Positions 36,431 to 49,109 of a stretch of DNA of 64,000 nt are shown piece by piece. Location: NCBI GenBank assembly GCA_013399695.1, contig VXAU01001281.1, positions 446,811 to 510,810 of the forward strand, read 5' to 3'. The position numbers were made by a program, and so were the translations under genes. The notes under the pieces were generated by a model, which ran no database searches, was not told the origin of the DNA, and saw only the letters and a list, made by a program, of their open reading frames with translations. The number at the start of each line of letters is the position of its first letter. The first letter of the stretch is position 1. This DNA comes from Formicarius rufipectus (Eukaryota; Chordata; Aves; Passeriformes; Formicariidae).

Positions 36431-39400
36431 AGCTGTTCCTTTTCATCACATCCTAGTTCTGTCAGACTGACTTTTTGACATCAAAAAATGTAACAGGAAT
36501 ATGCAGCACAGCTGGACAGCTCTTCCAGACCTTTAGACAAAACACTGTATAAAAGTTATTGTCAAACACACCTGCCCATTCCACTTGCTTGTATGTCAGT
36601 GTACAATCAGTCTTTACAGAGCTCCTGCTTTGTAAAGCACCTTGAGACATAAGATTGTTTTAGACAGCCAGGTTTTGTTTCATATGAAGTTGAAAAGATG
36701 ATAAAAGTAAAAGCCTATTTCCTTTAAGGAAGCTTCGTAGCTATTAAAGCAGTAAACAAAGACAGTACCTGGTCTGAATTTGCTCAAGATCACATACTGG
36801 GCGATAACTAACTACAAGGCACATTTATGTACAAAAGCTCCCATTAGTCTGTAGTTTTGAGATTTGCTTTTTTTTTTTCTTTTCTCCATTATAACTACTT
36901 ATCATTCGAAACTGTAAGTATTCCTGCCAACTGTACTTGATCTCTCATCAGTCTGTGATGTGGAGGTGCTGATGATGACATGCCTGCAGGATCTGTTAAG
37001 GCTGAGTGAGATATTACTTTAAAACAGCTTGTTCACTCGTGTTTGGTTGATTGCTACCAGAAAGTTGTGATGGGCACTCATTTCTATTTCCTAAAGGCTT
37101 TAGTGAGTGCAGTCTTAAATCTTCTACAATGAGGTTTTACATCTTTCACTCTAGTTCTCTCACAGGGACAACCTTGAAGGAACCAACATGGAAAATATTT
37201 GGGCTCTTCTACTTGCAATACAAGAGGATTCAGATTTCAGGAAATAAATAATAAGCATCTCCTCCTTATATCACACATGCTAACAGTGCAGCTTCAGAGT
37301 ATTTGAAAGATACAGGATACTTGGAGTTAAGCTTATTTGGAAGGATACAGGACACCTTCACTTCTTAGGGTCAGCTAAACTCTTGTCTCCCACTTCCCAG
37401 GGAGAGTATGAACAAATTTAAGGTATATTTGAGTGTTGTTCCTTAATCTCTGCTATTGCAGTAGGCCCACTTTACATGAAATATCCATCAGTGTAAACAA
37501 GGAAAAAATAGGGAAGACAGCAAAGTTTCTATCTTTTCTCCACAAAATGTTTAGCATTCTACACAATGCTGAACATCATTAGGAAGAGTACTTGAGAGAA
37601 ATCCACTCTGGAGTAACACTTACAGTACTGGTTGGTGAATTCTGTTGTGAGATATGGGTTCAACCCTTGAATTGCAAGAGGGTTTCTCTCTGAGTTTCTC
37701 ACATCTTCAAAAATTACCATACAGAATGACTGGGTAGGGAGAAGTAAGAAAAGAGTAAGTTTTCTATCTGGCTGTTTAGTGAATAATGTTTGTAACTTCT
37801 TGTTTTTACCACAAATTGGCAGAAATACAGTTGTCAAAGCTTGTCTTTTTCTTTTCAACAAAATGTTTTTGTGAATTTAGGATTAAAATATATAACCTCC
37901 CCAAACTATTTTTCTGGGTTTCATGTATAGCTCAAAAATAGAGAGCATGAAAGGAAGGTAACACAGGTTTTACTTCTACAAAAATATGCATGAAGGAAAC
38001 TGAAGACATGCATTACAAAAGACTCTCACCTTGACTTCCTCTCCAGCTTTCCTTGCATCTCTTACTTTGCTGCCTCATGGTTTGGGCACCCATTTTGCCA
38101 GCCACCTTTGCCACAAAGATCAACTGACACACTACAGCATCCACATGAGTATTTATCCTAGCCAAAATCTGCTTCACTTCAATGGGAAGGCTAAAAGAGC
38201 AATTTTCCAACCCATCACAACACTTAAGTGCAGAAGACAGAAGTAATAGCTCATTCCTGCTACTCAGCTCACAGTTCTGCTACAGGACTGAGGTAGAAAC
38301 AACCTCAGAGTGAGTTTAAAATGCAGAAAGCAGGCTCCAAAGAACCCCTAATTTCTCCTTTAGTAAATAGAGGCTGCCTATCTATTTCTCCCAAATCTAA
38401 ATAGGTTTCACAAGAAACAGTGGGGTGCTATGTAATATGCATCTCCAAGGAACAGATGTATGAAGGAAGACTTATAGAATATAGTTTATTAACATGTGAA
38501 GATTTCCTCTTTCATCAATCAATTACATTCTCCAACTTGCTTTTACTTAGGAGAGTGCTCCCTGCAAGGCACCAAAGTGAAGACTCCTCATGGTGGGTTG
38601 AAATTCAAACTCAATGTGATGTGAGACAACAGTGTTTGTCATCCTGATGATCCAGATAAAAACCAGATTACCTTCCAAAATTTCTTTGCCTTCACTGTCT
38701 GGGGATGGGCTGGGCAGAGAAGGGTCTCATCCCCAGGTCCCCCTACCATGCACTGGCAAGGAGCATACAAAAACTGACTAGGTACTGCTACCTCTTAGCT
38801 CAGGGGGAAAACAATGAAATGGCTTCAGAAGCTCTTCTGCCATGTCGTGGTGCAGGGACCACACCCACAGACTCACTGAAGGTACTGCAGCCAAGGGAGG
38901 CAGAGAGGCAGCCTATTTCTTTATCACCTACTTACAGAGCAAAGACAGGCATTGAACTGAGAACAAGAAAAACTCATTTTTCTTATGCTTGTCTCTTACA
39001 ATTACTGGCAAGCACTTGAGGAAGAAACAACTAGATTTAAATATGATGTAACTTGGGTCGTATTTTTACCTATTTCTATGTGTAGTTTTCTAGCATCATT
39101 AACAAACACAATGAAAAGCTGCATCATTTAACTCCATATTAAGCACCTACATCAGATTGCAGAATGGCTGTTCTATACATTTTTAAGCATGCATGACTTT
39201 AAAGCTAGTTGCCTGCTAGCTATCTTTTTGATCTGTATAGGAGTCAGAGATATCTGCAGCTTTTGTACTCTAAAATGCAAGATTATCTCTAAAATCTGTT
39301 CTCCCATCTTACATTTCTTTTTCTCAAGACAGTGAAAAATACACTGCAATAAGATTTAGCACTTACCAGGAGTACTACACATATTATGTGAAAGTAACAG

Positions 39401-42400
39401 GTCTAGCCTAGATCTATGACTTTCATAATTTTATTTCATTCTTCTTGTCTTTGCCAGGTTCCCAAAACAACATAATTTGATTTCATACAATTCAAATGCT
39501 ACATGATTAACATAAATGAACAATGTCTGAAGAAAAAAATACAACCAGATGAACATAAACATAAAGATGATTCACTCTTGGTGTAATTTCTGTGTCAATG
39601 GAAAATACACTAGGTATAAATTTGGCCCCGTGACGCAGAACTTCCAGGAAACATGAAGCTATTGTAACTAGAGATCTCTGCTGACGTATGAATAGAAAAG
39701 ATAAATAGAAATGAGGCAAATTCAGCATGGGCATAAAAGGAATGAAGTCAGCTCTATTAATTACCCAAATGAAAGAAAATAACCTAATGTACAGAGAAAA
39801 AAGGATGCAAACATGAGGCAAGAACAACAGCATGATGACAGATTTTAGAGGCAGAACATAGTAAATAGGATGACTAAAATGGAAAGTGTTTTCCACGACA
39901 TTCAGCACAGAAGACAAATCTTTGACTTCTGAGAAACTCATTTCAGAGGGTGGTCAATGAACTACATCTTTCAATAAACATTATTTAAGCCCATTAATAA
40001 CCAGAGTAATAGAGCTTCTGCTAATATCACGCTCATACATAAAATTGTGAAGAGCTGGCTTTTGATCTGATGAAATTAGGGTAAAGGTGGTCTGTTCCTA
40101 CATAATTAGTACTATCATTTTCATCACTTCATAGGGAGCACAAGTACTAGTTCCTTTCAGGAGATGCCCCACACTTTCAGTTTAAATCCTTGTTAGTGTA
40201 GGTGGTAGAGTAGGATGCAGAAGAGCAAAGGTCAATATACATTTTATCACAAGTAAACCTATTGGCACATATTTTTCCTAAATTTGAGAAGAGAGTGTTA
40301 GAATCACCATTAACACTACTGTCCTAATCTTCTGCCCTGAGGGAGCTATGAGAACATGTTACACCTTCCTACTTTCCTGCATGGGTTTTTTGCCTATGGA
40401 GGATGGGAGAAGGAGGCCACCTACAACTTACCTCAATGCAGTTAGACACAGTCAAGACATGCACTTGATGCCCAAGACTGCCTGCAGCAATTATCCATTA
40501 ACGTGCACAGATTCTACTGTGAAGAGAAGATAATTCAGGCTAGAGAAGAGTAGAAAAACTTTTCTTGCAGTTATTTTTAAGAAATTGGCATATTTCATTA
40601 CACAATCTAAGATTGTTCCTAATGCAGATAACTTATTAATGGTGTCACCAGCTATACTATAAACCCTTACTTGTCACATGCAAGCTGTGACAAGTCAAAC
40701 TGTAGATTCTTTTTGCTGATAGTTTATTAAAGACAAGAAATGGATCTTTAAAAACTGAGGTTGACAAGTTCTCCAAGAGCAGTGAGGGGAGGTTTAGGCT
40801 CACTTCCAGTCATGTATTTTTTTTCTCCTGAGAACTAAAAAACAAAAGTAATGGGAGAATGAAAAAGGAAAATAAACCCAGATGTTCAAATGGCCTCTCT
40901 CATCCTCATAGAAAGGTAATTTAGTTATGGCTTGAGAATTTATTTTTGTTTAAACATTAATCTTTTTTGCTGAAAGCTGAGTGCATACAAATGATCTCAA
41001 CAAGCTGTATCCCTAATAAACTACACCAAGTAATCATGAGTATAACCACTGTGTGAAATTCATGAATAACCACAAATGAAATTTCCACATCCAGACAATG
41101 CCAAAACTACAACCTAGATGCAATCTACTTTCTCCATGTTCTCCAAGATGGGACTTAGACTTATTCTTGACAAGTGAGCTTTCTACAGTTATTTAAAATA
41201 TTGTCATCAGAGGGAACTAGGGCTTTGTGATAGCCCTCTATCAGACCTATATTTACTAGACTGCAGGTCTGCAATCTGAAATCATTAACAATCTATGCAT
41301 GAATATCTTTTGACCTGTAAAAACAGACATATTTGAGGAAGATTTTGGCAACAGGGAATTTATATCTTTCAAAGTACTAAAATTGTACATGCTGTGAATT
41401 GACTTCTCAAACAGTAGACTTTCTAAGAGATAAAACAGATATACAGAAAAGTCTTACAGAAATTTTCATCATGGAAATACTTCCATCTAACAAAGTTACT
41501 GTCACTCTTTCTTGGCTTTATTGTCATGAATTATCTGTTATGATTGTCTGAACTATAAAATAGTGTTTAAAAACTGATTTTTATCTCTTGATTTTTGGTT
41601 ATCACATTAATATTACTTAGTTTTTAAAATACTATTACATAAGGGAAGTAATATGTTATCCTTGTCAGTCCATCCAAAATAGGACATTTTTGTTCAATAG
41701 GAAACCATATCTGTGTTGGTTGATTTGTTCTCTTGTCTTATGTTTTGCAAGGAAGACTTGCAAACATGCAGAGATTTAGTAAAAGCCTTTTTCTAAATAA
41801 ATAAAAGTTAATTATTTCTCTGTGGTAACCACCCTGAAGAATTTTACTCAATGAATCCTACCTAGTTTGATGCTTCTTTTCACATGCTGAAAGATGACCA
41901 CCTGTCCAGGCAAGGATCAATAGCACAGCTTCTCTTAAAAAGTAAGGCAAGGTCAGACGTTTATGTTTCTATATTTATGTGTCTGAGATGGCAAACAGCA
42001 CCCTAAATGTATTACAAGTGCATAAGTTTGCATCCCTGACCCAAACTGGAAAACTTGGTGCAGGTGATTCTATTTAATGTAGATTTTCAACATTGTCAAT
42101 GAGATATGTTTAAAAATATTAACTATCAACCAGCAAAGAATTTAAGTATTGCACTTCTGAAGACTTCTTTGACAGATATAACCAAAAAATAACGAACTTT
42201 ACTATTTAATAATCCCTAAAAGTAGCCACTGGCAAACATAGGAACTGAATAGGAAAACAGAGTTGGGTGGTTAATCTCTCTATGGAGACAGACATAAAGT
42301 GACAGTCTCAGGATTAGAAGGAGTTAGAGGACCAGTACAGGCACATGTTATTCACTCAGAAAGGGAAACAGAGAGAGGAACGGAATTTCCCATTAACCTC

Positions 42401-42770
42401 CCTAATTTTCCTTCCTTTGTCTGCTTTCCCATTATCATAGGAGAAAAAAGGAGACAAGGGTTAGAAGAAAAGCTAAGCAGAAGAGAAAGCGGAGAATGTG
42501 TTTTTAATTTCTTCTTCTCTATGACAGGCAATACCACAGGAACAGAAATTAAAACAGCAGGTGCAAAGGATCAAAGCAGTCTAGAAGGACCAAGAGGGAG
42601 GTGTCAAGGGGATATGCCGAATCACCAGATCCCTCATTATTGATAGGCCTTAAGAAATTCCATAGCAACCCAGTCTGTGTATGAACATAGGCTCATACAG
42701 GACAATAACAGTTGCTTCACCACTTTTTGCTTACTTCAGGAAATCCTAAAAGCTTAGGGATAGATTTTTT

Positions 42771-42784
42771 TCTTTTTTTTTTTN
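42771..42784. repeat. Poly-T tract with unresolved base N
   Basis: A T-rich tract ends with an N at 42784, the only ambiguous base seen in the window. It marks a homopolymer whose length is uncertain in the assembly. Confidence 0.95.
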
Positions 42785-44673
42785 TGGGAGTACTTTTCCC
42801 ACAGTGAATTAACTTGTGGTTTTCTAAACTTGCTATGTTGCTGTGGTCAGAGAAAAATGCCTTACATGACTTGGATCAAATTCTCAACAGAGAAAAACAA
42901 AACCTGATCTTTGCTTTTAATAGAGAGGTAGTGTTACCTCCTTATGTTTAGGATCTAAGTTAAACCATTTAATTGATAAGAGCTTGAAATAATGTACTTC
43001 TGTGCCAGAGCTGCTTCAGAGTCCAGTGGTCTTATTTACCAATGTAAAGCTGCACAGCAACATTGCTGACTCCATGTATACTCTCTTTCCTCCCCTCCTC
43101 ACTCCAACTCAGTGTCATCACCACATACATTCAAAGCAGTTGGAATGTCCATTCAGAGAAAATAATTCTTCCCACTATGTCTCACCCACATCTTAAGTTC
43201 AATAATTCTGTATATCATAACTGGGCTGTGCTGATCACAGCTGGAGCAGAGGGAACCAAGAGGATCTGACAAACTGTTTGCTCTGGTTCTAAATAGCACT
43301 ATTCATATACCTCTGAACCACCAGGGTTTTGGTCTGGGGTCTCCTTGCTTTTAGTTACCACATCACATTACCAAGAAATGTCCTAGATTATTGCATAAAC
43401 CTACAGCAGGAGACTAAAATGAAAGCCTCTGCCCTACACTCTTTCCATCCCTGACACCTAGCAAAGGTTACTAGATACAACTGCTATGCTACTGTACAGG
43501 AGATGTGCTTTAAGAAGCAAAACACAAAGCAAGCAGAAGATAATGGAATGGTCACATTAATAACAGAAGCACCTCCTAATTATAAAGCAATAGCCCTTAT
43601 CTTTAATGCAATTTTATCTCTATTAAAAATAACTACCAGTCTGTGTAATTATTATACAAGTAGTACTGCAGACAAAGACACACAAAGGGCTATTTTTTCT
43701 GTATCTTAACTAGTTTATTTTGCCTACATCCAGCACTTCTAGTATATTAACTTGCTAACATCTCCTGTGATTGTCAACTAAAGACATTCGTGCCACCCTA
43801 GTCACCTCACCATGGAAAACACAACATACAGAAACTGAGGGAGAAAATTCAAGGAAAATGTGACAAGAAAAAGTAGGGATATTCATAGAAATCATAAATA
43901 TATGAGGATTGTTTTCGTTAGAAAGCAGGTGAATATGGGACTAAAAAAATTACTAGGAACAAGACTGAGAGATTAACTTTCTCTGCATCAAAGCACAGAA
44001 GTAGGGATATTCAATCAAAACAGAGTATCATCTCACATGATATTTACTCAGACTCTGGAATTGCATTTCCACATGTCACAAGCATCAGGACAGCAATAAG
44101 CTTGAAAAGGAGATTACATGTTCAGAGGTAGCGGCAGAAAATATGGGACAGAAAGAACAGCATTTCAGATAAGATTAATCTTCATGTTTCAGGGTGTAGT
44201 GAAAAAGTGTCTTAACTTTTCTGAGGTTTCTGAGTTGGCCACTTTCACAGTAAGACTGAACACCTGATAGGGCCACATAACTATACTGCCATGTTAGATT
44301 ATCTCCAAGCCTAGTCTTCACCTGCAAAGTAGAAATATTTAGACTGACCTAAATTGTCTTCTTCTTGTAAAAGGCTAGGCAAAATCTACAAATACAGTAG
44401 GTTTTCAACCCTAATGTTACATCTGCCAGTTACATCCAAACAGTGAAAGATTGCATTTTCCTTTCATTTGACGGGAGCAAAAATCATTTGACAGATCAAA
44501 ATTACATGTTTACACATGGGGAAGGAAGATGTCTACTATCACCTTCTGAAACTGGATTTGTAACTTCTGTAGGAACCCAAGAAGAGCTATAGGGCATAAA
44601 ATGCAGTGCTCTTCATCTTAGATCCATTTGGTCTGAGTAAATCATCCATGTGTTATCATCACAAAGAGCTGGA

Positions 44674-44687
44674 GGGACATCTAGTGG
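44674..44687 (-). promoter_or_regulatory. Weak CTCF-like motif
   Basis: On the minus strand CCACTAGATGTCCC agrees with the CTCF core consensus (CCASYAGRKGGCRS) at 12 of 14 positions. A single motif in AT-rich DNA is weak evidence. Confidence 0.25.
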
Positions 44688-45031
44688 ACTTGCTGATAAG
44701 TAGGAAGGCCTTTGTGCTATGATTTTGCTGCACTGTTCCGCATCAAAGGTGTTAATGTTGATCTTCCAACTAAATGAGTACATGAGTCTGTTTTGATTAA
44801 TGTGAAATGGGCCAATATCAAACTAGGTCACTTTCAAAATAAAAATTTTTTTTAGAACACAATCAGTTCTGTTGAAGAAACTAACAACTCTTTAATTTAC
44901 TGAGCCTTCCAAATATACAAAAGTGGAGTGAAAATAGAAAATTAAAGTCTCAGGGCAATGGAAATAAAGACTAGAAATAAATAAATATTTTATAAGATGG
45001 GGAGAGAAGAAGAAATCTTTGATTAAAATTT

Positions 45032-45047
45032 AAAAAAAAAAAAAAAA
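45032..45047. repeat. Poly-A tract, 16 A
   Basis: Simple homopolymer followed by GTGTGTGT. The sequence before it is A/T-rich with AATAAATAAATA words, so an upstream AATAAA carries little meaning here. Confidence 0.9.
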
Positions 45048-47559
45048 GTGTGTGTCTCATGGTTTTTCTAGAATTTAGCAGATGGCTCTTCAGTCCCTGA
45101 CAATGAAAGGCCTACAGGTCCAACCAGGAACTGCCCAGAAACCAAGCTGTCATCCATTCGAGTTCTCAGATCTGTCATCTGTTTCCATCTGCAAGTTTTG
45201 TCCAGGCAGCCTGTGAGGACTTCAGGAATCTGAGTCAAACTCATGATCATTCAGTTACAATTCAACAGCTGAAACACAGTCACCCCGATAAAGATGGGAT
45301 TCAGTAGATTCTACTTTTTCCTGCACTTCATGCCAATTTGCCATATTTGACATAAGTGGTTTGCTCAATATACACACCCATATTTCAGTCTGGAAGATGA
45401 GATAGAAATGCAGCAACTCTACACTGAATAATAAAAAGTTCTAAAAGGGTCTGCCTACATTATAATCCCTGGTGGGAATCTTCCTTCAGTTCTCACAGGT
45501 TTAGCTCTGGTGTCTCCCAGGTGTTCATCATGCTGCTGAGAAGAGGGAGGGCTGCCTGCATCCGATGATCAAGGATATTATTTTTAGCCTGGTCTGAGCA
45601 TAAAATTTATGTCACAAAGGTGAATTTCCTGCTTGTTGTCTAAACTTTCTGCTAGAACACAAAGACAAAAGGTTGCAGGGGCAGAGACTGAACATACCCA
45701 GACCAGGTGCTAAAGGGACAGTCTGTCCTATCCTAACAACATATGTCACAAGAACAGAAAATATTTATCTTAATAATGGTAATTGTTCATCAAATTAGTG
45801 CAAATGCAATGAAAAATGCTACTTGTAGGAAAAAAAAAAAAAGTATTGTTAAAATATCTGTTCTTTTAATACTATTTTGCGGTCCAAAGTTGTCAGTGTT
45901 GGCTTTGTAAAAAAAGTAATCACTAAGGTTTCTCTCAGAAGTTTCTGATCTCACAGGGCAATTTTCTCATTTTCCAGAATCATATATTTTGTCTATGAAG
46001 TGATAAGTGAATAGATGCAATGGGATGCAATAGAAGGTGGACAAACAAACAGGAAAATCACACTTGCACATTTTGCTACATTGTTGCTTGTTACATGCAG
46101 AATAAACATGTCACATCGCAACATTGGAGTGCTGTAAGAGTAAAAATTCTGAATGCATTACACATACATAGGAGTCGGGGAGCAATCTAATCTTCAAGCA
46201 ATTATGAATTCACATGTCAAAGAAGGTATCTTCCTTCAAGAAAGTGCATTTTTTTTCTGTTTGAATATGTTCCTTGTGAAAAATGCTAATTTGGGGTTGT
46301 TTTGCCATCCATTAATAACATGGACATTTGTAAACCAAGCACATGTTGCTACACATCCTAATTCACCTGATGCCCTTCACATTCCCCAATTGATTCAACT
46401 TCAGGTAGGCTTTCACTTTCCTCATGGATTTCCTGCATACCTAGTCAGTGTCTTTGCTCCTCCAAGGTTTAGAAGAATGGCCTGACCCTTCTGCCTCTTC
46501 CATGTACCTTTATAATGTTTTTCAGTCAGGAAGACCTCATTTACTTTTTCCTGTCTGTAGCAGACACCCACAACACCCATGTTGGTCACCCACTACCCCT
46601 AACTCATAAAAGCAATCAGCTGGCTCATCATGTATCCCAAGGCAAAGTTCATCTTCAGTGTGTAAACTGTACAAGAAAAAAAGCAAAACTTTCAGACGAC
46701 TGGCTTTCTGAAACACAAGTCTGCACAACCCAGAAAAGAACCATATGCTTCCCATTGCACTGACTGAAACTTCTACTGACACATGATCTAACACGGGCCA
46801 ACATTTTATAGACTACAAGAGTTCAAAAACCATAGTCTAAGTAGACAGCATTAGCCCACAGCAAGTTGAGTAAGACACTTTCTTTCACTGACATTTTTAC
46901 TAAATTCTCCTTCAGATTCCTAGATTTGTTTGAATCCAAACAAGAAAATAAAGGTTCTGAAGTGTTTTCATGCTTAGCCATTGGAATGGGGAATAACACC
47001 AGGATTTGTCCAATTTACTTCCTAATTCAATCATACAGGCCATATATATTATAGATCATATGTACGTCTTTCAGGGCTTCTCTTGAAAGACAGATAGGAT
47101 CAAAAGTCATGTCTGTATATTTACTAGCTACACAGTGTTTATGGAAAATTTATGAAGATGACTAACAGTTATCCAAAACTTGAAGCTGAGGTTTTCCTTG
47201 GATAAGGATTTTATGCTGTGTAATTTAACAGAGAGAGGCTGATTGCTATGCTACAGTTAATTTCAGGGAACGTCCATTGGGCATTTGGACTTTAGAAGCA
47301 AACTGCTGCACTCTGTATTGCTAGATGTTCTAAATCCAAGTCCAGACCTACAGTTTAACACTTAATTTTCATTTCCATGGCCTTCAAAATACATAGTTAA
47401 AACAAATTTCTAAAAGGTTGCAGTGAACAAGCCCACACATACTATTTCAATGGTGAAGGTGGATTATACCCACCTGAAATAAACCTATTGCTAATCTCCC
47501 TGCTGAAAAAGGCAGCCATCCAAAACACAAGGTTATTTCCAACAGATCTATAGGCTACC

Positions 47560-47575
47560 AAAAAAAAAAAAAAAA
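47560..47575. repeat. Poly-A tract, 16 A
   Basis: Simple homopolymer. A further A-rich tract with CAAA units follows at about 47681-47713. Confidence 0.9.
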
Positions 47576-47804
47576 TCCCATCTGAGGCATACAATCCTTT
47601 TGACTGAGTAATAACAGAAGTAATACGTTTACCAGTGCCCTTCCCATCATTACTCATGTTTTCACCTAACTAAACTCAACAACAAAAGGAAACAAAACAA
47701 ACAAACAAAAAAAGTTATTTCAGTCTTTACAAACCTGAGAGCAAGGAAAATCTTCTCTCCCAATACCTTTTTCTTCTTTGCATTTATTTTCAAAAGAGGA
47801 CACA

Positions 47805-48400
47805 TGGCTGAGGTAGGCAGTGTCTCTGGAGACTGTGCAGTCCAACCTCTCTGCTCAAACAACAGTCTCCTAGAGCAGGTTTCTGTGGATGATGTTCAGC
47901 TGGGCTTTGAACATCTGCGAGGACAGAGACTTTACAGGCTGTCCCAGCAACATGTGCCTGTGTTCAAACACCCTCACAGTAAAAGAGTTTCCATTGTGTT
48001 TGAATGGGATTTCCCATACTTGAGTTTGTGCCAATTCTCTCCTGTTATTTCAATGATACCACCTAGCAGAGTCTGGCTTCATCTTATTCACTGTCCCTGC
48101 TCAGATATTTGAAGACAGTGATAATATTCCCTCGAGCTTTCTCTTCAGCAGCCTAAACAATCCCATCTCAGCTTCTCCTCACACATCAGGATTGGCTTTA
48201 ATACCTTAATCAGCTCAGTAACCTTTTGCATGACTCACCCCAGTCTGTCCCCAGTTGCCCTGGGCAGCCCTGGCCTGGACAGAGCATTCAGCGGTGGTCT
48301 CTCCAGAGCTAAGGCAAGGATGGGAGAAGGATCACCTCCCTCATTCTACTGGTGTCATGGAGCCTGGGACAGCTGCTGGCCACTCTTGCAAAAGCGTGCA
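47805..48400 (-). mobile_element. CR1 LINE remnant, reverse orientation
   Basis: In plus-strand order the segment has the hallmarks of a reversed CR1 3' half: GCAGTCCAACC, CTAGAGCAGG, GCTGGGCTTTGAACATCT, CACCCTCACAGTAAA, AGTTTGTGCCAATTC, AGATATTTGAAGACAGTGAT, TTCTCTTCAGCAGCCTAAAC and CCCTGGCCTGGACAGAGCA. Read on the minus strand it covers the end of the reverse-transcriptase ORF and the 3' UTR. It is diverged and has many frame breaks. The inner (5') limit near 48400 is uncertain; CR1-like words such as CTGCTGGCCACTCTT persist to about 48385. Confidence 0.85.
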
Positions 48401-49007
48401 TCTCTGGATGATAATATTTGCTGTATCCCAGGCCCTGTTGACAGCACTGCCACCCAGCCTGTCTGTCCAGGTGCAGGGGGACCCACCTGGCCCACAGCAC
48501 AGACGAAAATGCCACCGCTAAAGTTTCTCTCCTTGTCAGTCCAGGTCCTCACAGGTGCGTTCACGCTGCCCTTTCTGACCACCACTGAGGCAGACTGCTG
48601 TGCAGGGCGTCACGGAAACCTCAGCACAGAAACAACTTTGTTTTCTTCAGGAGTCATGCCCTGCCGTGACAGACCCCTCGGGAGCTGCCCCGCAGTGTCG
48701 CTGCCACAGGCCCGTTACCCAGTTCCGCTGTGTTTGACAACACACAGCAAATGTAACTCCCTGCTCAACACAGGGAGACCTTGGAGGCACTTTCTGTTCG
48801 GTCTCCGTGGCTAATTCGTGGAATGACACGGGAGGGGCGGCACACGTTCCGCCGTCCCCGCTCTCCCCCTGCCGCTGTTCGCAGGCAGGGCGCGGCAGGA
48901 TCGCGGTGGGGCCCGACCCACGACCCCCGACGGCGCCCTGGGAGCGGCGCTTTCCCGGCCGGGAGGACGGGATCCCCGAGTCCCGCCCAGGGATGAAGAA
49001 CGGGCCG

Positions 49008-49078
49008 CCCGGGAGGATGCAGGACGGACGCCCCGGGAGGATGCAGGACGGACGCCCCGGAGGATTCAGGACGGGTCC
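49008..49078 (+). repeat. 24-bp tandem repeat, about 3 copies, in the CpG island
   Basis: Two exact 24-bp copies (49008-49031, 49032-49055) beginning CCCGGGAGGATGCAGGAC are followed by a diverged third (49056-49078). The unit length is a multiple of three, so open frames through it repeat an eight-residue pattern on either strand. It is a short GC-rich minisatellite. Confidence 0.95.
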
Positions 49079-49095
49079 CCCGGGCGGACGGGCTC

Positions 49096-49109
49096 CCCGC
49101 AGGGGGCAC
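49096..49109 (+). promoter_or_regulatory. CTCF-like motif in the CpG island
   Basis: CCCGCAGGGGGCAC agrees with the CTCF core consensus (CCASYAGRKGGCRS) at 13 of 14 positions. Its place in an unmethylated-type CpG island makes it a plausible architectural site. Binding is not shown by sequence alone. Confidence 0.5.

Larger units (their letters stand above)
32011..47804. other. About 16 kb of AT-rich unique sequence, no gene recognised
   Basis: No exon, RNA gene or interspersed repeat was recognised on either strand. Contents include a TATATAAG motif at 36423-36430, a T-rich tract with the ambiguous base at 42784, and A runs at 45032-45047 and 47560-47575. The largest open frame (minus strand 39507-39941, 144 codons) is hydrophobic because it is T-rich and resembles no known protein. 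Diverged old repeats may be present below what can be seen by eye. Confidence 0.5.

Noticed and set aside
39507..39941. 144-codon hydrophobic open frame, minus strand
   Set aside because: T-rich sequence gives leucine, phenylalanine and valine by composition; there is no receptor-type or other membrane-protein signature.
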